From: Pochonia chlamydosporia 170
Taxonomy: Eukaryota; Ascomycota; Sordariomycetes; Hypocreales; Clavicipitaceae
Length of the DNA stretch: 64,000 nucleotides
Assembly (NCBI RefSeq): GCF_001653235.2
Contig: NC_035794.1
Coordinates: 1,488,001 to 1,552,000, forward strand
Direction of reading: 5' to 3'
Below are positions 56,147-64,000 of this stretch, piece after piece. How positions within the stretch are numbered: the first letter of the stretch is position 1; every line of letters starts with the position of its first letter. A program made the position numbers and the translations under genes. The notes below the pieces were generated by a model. That model made no database searches, was not told where the DNA came from, and worked only from the letters and a program-made list of their open reading frames with translations.

Positions 56147-58112
56147 CTAATCTTCATCGTCCACCTTGTCTGCCACCATGTCCTTGGCTGTGTTAATCAC
56201 CTTCTCTGGAGGACGCTCCAGCGGCACAGAAGGACTACTCATACCGCCGGCAATAGGACTCATCTGACCGCTCCCGGGGATGCTGCCTGGTCCAGCAGCG
56301 GGGGCATTTATTCCTTGGATCGGAGTCTGCATGATATCCGGCGACCCAGGCAGCAGCTTGGGATCCAGGCCCGGGATATGGATGCGCTTCGCCTCATTCT
56401 GGTATGCTGCGGGGATAATCTCAATGATTTCGTCGCGAGGAAATTTGAGGTTGGGTATTTCCATGGTGGAGCAATGCATCAGGTAGGCGTAGAGGACACG
56501 GAGAACAGACTCGTGTGCAATGATGAGGAGGTCATTCTGTTCACGCTCAAGTTCAAGAATGATTGGCTCGAGACGCACCGCTAGATCATGGTAGGACTAC
56601 AGGCCCAGTTAGCTGAGATGTTTTTGTGAGGCGGCAAGAGGGGAGGAAAATGTACCTCAGCTCGGGGATATCTATGATGGTAAGGATCTAAATCGCGCTT
56701 CTCAACTTCCTCGGGATACAATTTCCGAATCAAACGTTCGGGCATGCTTTCACAAACACCAGGATTGATCTGGCTCATCTGTGATCGCAGCCGGACCTTG
56801 TAGCCCTTATCCTTCAAATAGTCTGCCGTCTGGACCGTTCTCATGCGCGTCGATGTCCACACGGTCAACGGTCTCAGGGGCATTTGCTGTCCTTCACCCT
56901 TCTCCAGTTGCTCGTCGTGTTCCTGCTGGCGGTGCTTGAGGAGCGTCTCGGACATCCTTTCTGCGTACGTCTTGCCCAGTTCGGACAAGGGTGCATCAGC
57001 CTTGTAGGAGTCTTCTTCCTCGGTGGTGCCGGCGCGGACGAAGAAGGTTGTCCGTGACTTGATGTGCAAGTTGGTGAGGTAGAAGACGATTCTGTGGGAG
57101 AGGTAGTTGAAGCTGACGTTGTTGTAAAAGAACTTGGCGCCTGCATTAATCATCTTGATGTAGTTGAGTTCTGCTTCATTCATGGTCTCAAATACGGGTA
57201 TGCGCATCTCAATTCTCTTCAAGTACAGTTTGGCAGCCTCGTCGGGATCCATCCCAGCAAACTGGGCCGGTTAGTATTGTGGTGGAAGGGTGAGCCCGCG
57301 GCGCACTTACATCTGGGGAAGAGATTTTGACATTTCTGGCATTTTCACGAAGAATACGCTCGTCGTCAACAAAAGATTCAATAAACAAAGTCTATATGAG
57401 TCAGCTTGCTTCTTCTTGGCTGTTTAGCTTCATTTTGGGGTGTAATTACCTGAACATCATGTTTACCCAACTCCTTTGCCAGAGACCTGCGACCACTGGC
57501 AGTGGGGTTCACGGCATCATATATTGCCACCTGGCCATTTTCATGGTTGAGCCAAGCATAAATGTCTTCTCGGCACTTTTTCAGAATCTTCTGGCGCAGA
57601 ATCACAGATGATGGAGATGCGTCTGGGAAGAAGTAGTCTTCAGGGACTGCGCCTTCAGGCCCAATTGTGGCCCGGCGGTAGTCACCAAGATGGAATATGC
57701 GCGTCTTGACTCCCAGCCATTGCAGATATCTTGCCAGGGAGACACATATATGACTGAATATGTTAGCATCTTTGCATTCATATGAGTTAAGGACGCCAGT
57801 GGGTGACCTACGTCTTGCCACGGGCTGGGGGTCCGACCATGACGATGGCAATTCGTCCTGAGTGAAATAGCCTGCCGGACATGGTGCTGTACAACTGTGC
57901 GGGTGCCAGATTATCATTTTCCGTCACATCATGAATGCCGTCAATGAAGGTAGAACTCTTGCGGCGGTATCGTGGTGCGTTGGCCGCGATCTCGGCAGTT
58001 CTGATAATTGTTAGCTTTGACACGTTGCCATGGCCATTGGGCTGGTTCGATGACGGGTTGGCGCGGCAAGAAGGGCTCTGTGAAGGTAGGACACTCACAG
58101 TAGTGTATCCAT
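56147..58112 (-). CDS. 6-phosphofructo-2-kinase with inactive fructose-2,6-bisphosphatase domain
   Basis: Six exons, 58112-58099 (14 nt), 58000-57812, 57753-57450, 57391-57311, 57261-56656 and 56596-56147, give 547 residues. The kinase half has the Walker A GPPARGKTHICVSLARYL, the substrate loop FHLGDYRRATIG and ILKKCREDIYAWL. The second half is the histidine-phosphatase-fold domain, but its catalytic RHG motif reads FVRAGTTEEED: the phospho-accepting His is Ala. The later His (IIAHESVLRVLYAYLMH) remains. This fits a kinase-only, yeast Pfk26-like enzyme that makes fructose-2,6-bisphosphate, the allosteric activator of phosphofructokinase in the cytosol. The tail is Pro/Gly/Ser-rich with possible phosphosites. 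The 14-nt first exon (MDTL) is inferred from the frame and the GTGAGT donor. Confidence 0.92.
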
Positions 58113-59291
58113 AGTAAGTTTTCTTGTCAAACAACGAGGTTTCACAGTAAAAGAGGCAATATCGGAATGTCAAAGGTTGGCTGTCTACCCAGCATGCCTT
58201 ATCTTGTGGCTGCCCCGCCGTTGGACTGAACTCAGCGGTCAAGCCTTGAATGTGTATCGTGGGCCAGCCCGACAGAATGGGGTTCTGCAAGGCGGATGGA
58301 AAGCGTTGGGGGATGAATTGGAGTTGTTAATACAGAGATATAGTGATAGGGAGAAGAAAGGGTTGAAGGAATGTGGTCAATGTGCGTCACTCCATTGTTG
58401 AATTGACGATGCGCCATGGAGGGGCAGCATCTTTGGTGCACTTGTCGTTCCTTCCTCTAGCCTGGGCTCGTGACTGCCTTTTTTTTTTTGGTCCGGGTAG
58501 TATCGGAGAGCAGTGTGCGGTTTGAGGAGAGGATTAGGTCTGTATCATGAGCAGGTATAGCATGGCTAAGATGCGGCTTAACTAAAGGCATCTCAAATTC
58601 TGGAACTGTTACAATCCTATGCGACAATGGTCGTGCAGCGTATTGGCATTGTTTGGCACCAACATCTTCAGGGTAGCAATTGGTGACGGGACTTGTGAGG
58701 GATGGTGATATTGCAAACTTGAAAGTACCTAGGTACCTGGTACTCTTGTTGTGTCGGCTGCAGCCCAGTGATTCCAGTCTCCGATACTTTTCACAGCTGC
58801 ACACTGAACCGCTCTGGAAAGATCAGTGCCATCGGCGCGGAATATTCAGAGCTCCGCTCTTGGACCTGTGATGTGGAGCTGTGATTGGGACATTGGCCTT
58901 CAATGCTGGTCCATACATGGGAGAGAGACTGGAGCCAGCAGTGGAAACCAGCCTTCTGGTCAACTGGTGGAACCTGGGCTCGGGCGGTACTCACCAGCTC
59001 CTGCTCAAGCCAAGTCATCGGGGCTGATGAAAATTATTCTCCAACTCCATCTCCCCCAAAGCCAACGAAGCTCGTCATCGCGTTACCTGGCGACACCACC
59101 CAAGAGACGATTTGCCATCCGAAAGGCCCGACCGTAGCCTCGCAAATTGTTCTTTTCATCAGGAAACCCGGAATTCCTGTTCTGCAATTTTTATTTTTGT
59201 ATCCAGGCCACTCCTTTTCCTGCCACCCCGTCTTCTTGACCCGTTCCTTAATCCCGAGGCCGACGTCGACTCGAGCCACTATCCTGTCACC
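58113..59291. other. divergent promoter region
   Basis: Lies between the 6PF2K and TOM40 genes. It contains the TACCTAGGTACC palindrome at about 58727-58738 and a C/T-rich tract immediately upstream of TOM40 (59190-59290), typical of a highly expressed fungal promoter and leader. No gene is seen. Confidence 0.55.
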
Positions 59292-60496
59292 ATGGCTGCT
59301 CAAATAGAATCGATACGCTCTCTGCTCCTGTCTAACCCGGTCGCCGCTGCGATTGGCGATGCGCTCAATTCCTTCTCTGAGCGCAGAGCAAAGCTCGGCC
59401 TCTCCAACCCCGGCAACATGGAGAACTTGTCCAAGGAGGTCCAGCGCGATGTCCTGCTCAACAACTACATGTTCACTGGTGTCCGCGCCGACCTGACCAA
59501 GATCTTCAGCATGGCCCCTCTCTTTCAGGTCTCTCACCAATTCGCCATGGGCGAGCGTATCAACCCATACACATTTGCCGCCATGTACGGAACTGGCAAG
59601 GTTTGTGCACCCAGTACCATCAGATATTTTATCGATTTCGACAAGCAACCACGAACAATCTAACATGTATTTGCCAGGTGTTCTGCCAAGGAAACGTAGA
59701 CAACGAAGGTTCCCTCTCTGGACGATTCAACTTTAGATGGACCGACAAGCTCGTGTCCAAGTCTCAGCTTTCCATCTCCCCTGGTGGTCAAGATATGGCG
59801 CAGTTCGAACACGAATACAACGGTGACGACTTCAACGCATCTCTCAAGATGCTCAACCCTTCTTTCCTTGAGGGTGGCATGACCGGTATCTACATCGGAA
59901 GCTATTTGCAATCGGTTACCCCTAGACTCGCTCTTGGTATGGAGACTCTGTGGCAGCGACCTGCTCTGACCCAGGGACCCGAATGCGCCGTCTCTTACTG
60001 TGCCCGATACAAGGCTGAGGATTGGATCGCTACCGCTCAATTGCAGACCGCTATGGGAACCTTGAACACCTCGTACTGGCGAAGACTCTCTGACAAGGTT
60101 CAAGCCGGCGTTGACCTGAGCCTCGGCCTCGTTCCCTCGCCCGGTGGCTTGATGGGCGGTGGTATTCAGAAGGAGGGTGTCACCACCATCGGTGCCAAGT
60201 ACGACTTCCGCATGTCCACTTTCCGCGCGCAGGTTGACTCCAAGGGCAAGCTGAGCTGCTTGTTGGAGAAGCGTGTCGCTCCTCCGGTCATGATGACCTT
60301 TGCCGCTGACATTGACCACTTCACGGTTTGTGCACCTCAATTTGCCCTTTATCAATCACAACATGACGCTAACAAACAACTTCTACAGCAACAAGCCAAG
60401 CTTGGCTTGGGTGTCTCCATAGAGGCCGCCCCTGAAGAGTTGCAAGACCAGCAGGAGGCTCTTGGTGCCCAGACTCCTCCCAATATCCCCTTCTAA
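59292..60496 (+). CDS. TOM40: mitochondrial outer-membrane import channel
   Basis: Three exons, 59292-59600, 59678-60325 and 60389-60496, give 354 residues, as usual for fungal Tom40. A short helical N-terminus ([20 protein letters not shown]) precedes the porin-3 beta-barrel. Family signatures include [24 protein letters not shown]-like [62 protein letters not shown] and the terminal beta-signal [10 protein letters not shown]. Tom40 forms the pore through which nearly all nuclear-encoded mitochondrial precursors pass. Codon use is strongly biased to C-ending codons, fitting high expression. Both introns have GTTTGT donors. Confidence 0.95.
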
Positions 60497-61271
60497 TCCG
60501 GTTCTCTCAATGAACCGCGCCGTCTCCGATGCTGAAGCTATCCCGTCACAACTCCTACTCTACTCCCACTTAATGAGCTGAAAGAGCAACGAGTGTCTTT
60601 TACAAGTGCTATTCGAACCCACTACCTGCTGGTGGAACAAGAAACAATGCCGCCATCCACAATTTATTTCATCTATTTCACCGGAACCCTGTCTTATTAT
60701 ACACCCTTGTTTTGAAACACTCATCAATCGACATGGAATACACCTCGGGATGTATTGTTACAAATTCCTCCGGCACTAAGTGGTCTGCATGTAACAGCCT
60801 ACGTCTCCTTCTATAGACAAGGGGGTACCTTCATCACGGGGACGACAAACCAAAAGGAAAACGGAAAAGAGATGTGTTTAACGCCATGAAAGCGGCTGGC
60901 GTATGGTTATAGCTATCTGTAATCATGTGTACATTATAGGGAGGCTTCACACTGCATGCCTCGTAGTTGATGCATGTGGGTAGTTGGGATCACGCCCTCT
61001 CACTACGTGGAGCATGGTGGCGATTTTTATATTTTTTTTTTTGATCTGTTATGTTATGGGTGCATCTATCGGGCTGCGTGAAGTAGCTTGTCATACAGGT
61101 ATGTCCATGGTAGTGTAGGAAGAAAGAATAGACAAATGTTCCGAATGGGTTCTTGTCTCGTATGCCATGTGTATTAGGTAGTCATCATGTTGCCATAAAA
61201 AACGCCGTGGTATCTAAGCCCGATGTATGTCATCCAACCTGTTGTATGTGCATGTACCTATGCAAGCGTCA
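60497..61271. other. convergent 3' region
   Basis: 3' flanks of TOM40 and the ubiquitin protease. A T-run near 61030 and AT-rich patches are compatible with 3'-end formation; no coding feature is seen. Confidence 0.55.
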
Positions 61272-64000
61272 TCACATTACTGTACATTCCCGCTCCGGCT
61301 GATCTCCCTTGTGTTTCTCCGTCTTATCCTTTGACTTGCCACGTTTTTGTTTCTGCGGCTGCGGCTGTGGCACTAGGCTGTGTTTCTCTTCTACAGGTGA
61401 ATCAGGGGCTTTGCCAGACGTGTCTGATGGACCTGTGGAATTGGAGGCAGAGATTTGAAGACCATTTGCAGGTGGTTCATTGAGCGGCTCCTTACTCGAC
61501 TTCATGAGGCCGCCTAGACGAGTCATGGAGAAGCTGATTCTGCCTTCGCCGGATTGGCTCTGCGGACGACTCTGCCGACCTAGTGCAAAGCGAGAAGCCG
61601 CGCGGGATAATCTCGAGGCGGTTGATTCGTCGCTGGGTGTTATGACGGGGGACATGCCACCGGGTGAGTCTGTGTTGGCCATGCTTTCCCGACGGGAAGC
61701 ATTTGGCGTGGAACCAGTGTGAGATGAAACCCAGGACGGATCAAAGGTGCCTCTTGGGCGGTCGATTTCCGCGGATAGACGAATGCTGGGTGGTTTGCTT
61801 CTCGGACCCAAGTCCACTGCTTGGAGGTCTTCGCGGTGATTGCCTGTTAGACGGCCGAATGCAGAGGATGACAAGTCGGAGGTGAGTTCCAGGCTCTTTT
61901 TCGACTCGTTGTACGAAGGGGGGTTGGTTTCTGTGCCGTCGGTTGAGGTACGCGGCATGTTGTCGACCATGGGGACGATTTGGTAGAATAGGAGGTATGG
62001 CATCTCGGCCTTTAAGGCGTGCTTGATGTCATCTACGTAGGTGATGCGACTTTCCGTCTCTAGATCGTCAAACTTGACCCATTGTGCTTCCTCGTAATCT
62101 GGGGGAGGGTCAAAGTCGTGCCGTCGATTCCCGGTCAGTAGTTTTGGGGCGACTCGTGCAAAGGATATGTAGTGGCCGCTCTGGAGGGAGTCGCCTCGGT
62201 GGCATACGACGGATTGCAAAACGAGTTTATACTCGGTGCTGAGCCCGTAAAGGTCTTCCTCGAGCTTAGGGCCACCTGCGAGCATGAAATGCGGTAGTCG
62301 GAGACTGGAGGGAATGTCGATGAAAGTGTTGTGCCGTTTTGGCTGTCCGGACTCCGTCATGGCGTAGCGTTTGAGACAGATACCAACCACAGGTTTCTGA
62401 TCGAAATTCAAGGCTACTTCAGAGTCGCTTCTAGGCTCGTTAGGCGTCAGAGCATGCCAGGCTGCGAAAAACATCAGTGTGTGATTTCCTCAAAAATGGA
62501 AATTGTGAGGGGAGGTTTACGAATGAGCCGGAAGAATTGCCATGCGGGAATTGTGACGGCCTTGACCACAGTCGAGCCTTTGCGCCTCGCTCGTTTCTTC
62601 ATGACACCGTCCCCAGTACCAGTTGGTCGGCCATCTTCGTCCACGATTACACGCTGAATAACACTAGTAGACCGCGTACGCACGCTTGGGCGAGTAGGCG
62701 TTGTTCCCTCTGTGCTTTGGGTCTCCTGTGAGGGCCCATCTTGAGAATGGACTTGATGAATGCTTTGTGACGCTGACGCCTGAGAAATGCTTCGTTCCAT
62801 TGGGTTGCCAAATGATTGTTGCGATGGCGTAAGGTCAACTGGTGAGGCGGCCAGAGACGATACGCCTCCTTCTTCTGATCGAATTAACCTGACAGTGGTC
62901 TGGCTCGGGAGCGGCGACCCATCGCCTCTATCATCTATGCTTCCCTTCTTTGCTTCTTCATGATCTCGTAAAACATCGACTCTGGCATTAAAGTACTCCT
63001 CCAGACAATCTTCAAGCTTGATGCCCTTGCCTTCGGGGTCAGGCGGCACAGCTAGATTCAGTAATCGCTCGTACACTACTTTGTGGTCGTCTTTGTCGCC
63101 TTTACCTTGGTGGAATAGATCTACTTGTAAGGACAGAAGGGGAAGCTGTAAAGTTTCTGTGAGAAAAGCGAACGCTTCGGAGGTGTCTTGCTGTTCCAAG
63201 AGCTTGGCGTCAGTCCATCCACAATCGCTCAGTGTATCTTGGATTAACTTGGTCTTGATTAATTTTAGGTTAGCTGTCGGGTTGACTTTGTCTCTCGGCT
63301 AATGAGACTGCAGGGAAACGTACCAAATCGGTGCGAATCAGTTTGCCTGATCGCAGCAAATTGACCCAAATCCGCAGCAGTGTAACAAGTTTTAGCTTCG
63401 GGTCGTCTATGGGAAAGGTCGACTTGAGCATACACTCGAACGCATCGAGCTTGGCAAACATGGCAAAAAGCAATGAATCTAAATAACATGTGACGTATTC
63501 TCGATTCTCAGCACCCAGCATGTGTACACTGGGATCGTACGGGACGATAACGCCTGAGGCGGATTTTTGTTCCAATGCGATGAACTCGGCCGTCTGCTGA
63601 GGGTCGCCATCGGCAATATTTGTCGACAAGATATCTTTAATATACTCGGTAGTAACATTTGGTATGTGTAATTTCTGTAGGCGATGCTGGACATCTTCAA
63701 TCTGCAAGGATTGCCGTTAGTAGCGGTTTATATGAGGGGCATTGATGCCTCTCTCGTTCTGGCGGCGCAGTCCAACCTTGGTGGAATCTATCTCCTCCTC
63801 GCCGTTGTCCGGTTTCAAAGCCTGTTTCGAGCCGTCCATCTTGAACATGGCACGGAAAGCCTCTGCAGACAGGGGCCGAGTCTGGGTCCGGGCACCGGTT
63901 AGCAGGGAACAATTCGACTCTGGAAGGGTATCTTTGTGCTACTGCATGATGGTCGATGGCTTGAGCCCTCAACAAGCCCACTCACTCCTCTCGAGTCTCG
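61272..64000 (-). CDS. ubiquitin-specific protease (USP/C19) with C-terminal CaaX box, 5' end outside window
   Basis: Six exon pieces are visible: 64000-63986, 63862-63777, 63701-63324, 63253-62521 and 62461-61272 join in frame, and the start lies beyond the right edge. The Cys box is GAENREYVTCYLDSLLFAMF, an unusual version in which Val replaces the Asn of NTCY. The QQD box is LEQQDTSEAFAFL. The His box is QSGHYISFARV, preceded by KRYAM and YKLVLQSVVCHRGDSL. An insert of about 130 Ser/Thr-rich residues separates the QQD and His boxes. The tail is Ser/Pro-rich, then strongly basic (KQKRGKSKDKTEKHK), and ends CTVM, a CaaX prenylation motif. It should remove ubiquitin from substrates, probably at a membrane. 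Substrates are unknown. Confidence 0.88.

Noticed and set aside
59034..60355. Minus-strand frames of 210 and 231 codons opposite TOM40
   Set aside because: Antisense shadows caused by strong codon bias of TOM40; no independent motif.
1..64000. tRNA, rRNA, CRISPR or intact transposon
   Set aside because: No cloverleaf with A and B boxes, no rRNA-like sequence, no spaced direct-repeat array and no terminal inverted repeats with a transposase frame were recognised by eye; a covariance-model scan would be decisive.

Overview
The window is nuclear DNA of a filamentous ascomycete. Protein-coding genes carry short 45-100 nt spliceosomal introns with GTRNGN donors and CTNAY branch sites, and the products are clearly Sordariomycete-like. 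An ADP-ribosylating heat-labile-enterotoxin-type gene, an M43 secreted metalloprotease, small cysteine-rich secreted proteins and RIP-like C-to-T damage together suggest Hypocreales, probably a clavicipitaceous or insect-associated lineage. That assignment is inference from gene content. All exon structures below were built by eye from splice consensus and reading-frame continuity.

Layout. Positions 1-32,000 are an accessory, gene-poor, effector-like half. In order it holds: the start of a secreted protein cut by the window edge (-), an epoxide-hydrolase-like alpha/beta hydrolase (-), a six-exon SAT4/fungal-rhodopsin-type membrane protein (-), a degraded aconitase-family fragment (-), a secreted M43 metalloprotease (-), a Zn2Cys6-type regulator whose zinc cluster looks interrupted (+), a cupin protein (-), a four-exon secreted cysteine-containing protein (-), a GH76 mannanase of the Dfg5/Dcw1 type (+), a 2EXR protein (-), a broken N-terminal-domain fragment (+), an 836-residue enterotoxin-A-domain protein (-), a small secreted protein (-), a tandem array of four ten-cysteine secreted miniproteins, two of them broken (-), and a seven-helix membrane protein (-).

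Positions 33,000-64,000 are a conserved housekeeping half: Sec2-domain protein (+), tRNA pseudouridine-55 synthase PUS4 (-), an RFTS-domain protein possibly linked to heterochromatin (+), nuclear cap-binding protein CBC1 (-), GSK3 kinase (-), a 6-phosphofructo-2-kinase with a dead phosphatase half (-), TOM40 (+) and a ubiquitin-specific protease ending in a CaaX box (-, cut by the right edge). A 10.5-kb stretch upstream of GSK3 has no recognisable gene.

How the parts relate. The left half looks like a secretome/effector island: at least seven predicted secreted products, duplicated and partly mutated by what looks like repeat-induced point mutation. The right-half genes serve basic RNA processing, signalling, glycolytic control, mitochondrial import and ubiquitin turnover and show no operon-like relation. 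The most unusual items are the regular ~550-bp array of cysteine-rich miniprotein genes with one RIP-like and one frameshifted member, the intact ADP-ribosyltransferase-type toxin gene beside it, and the prenylation-ready USP.
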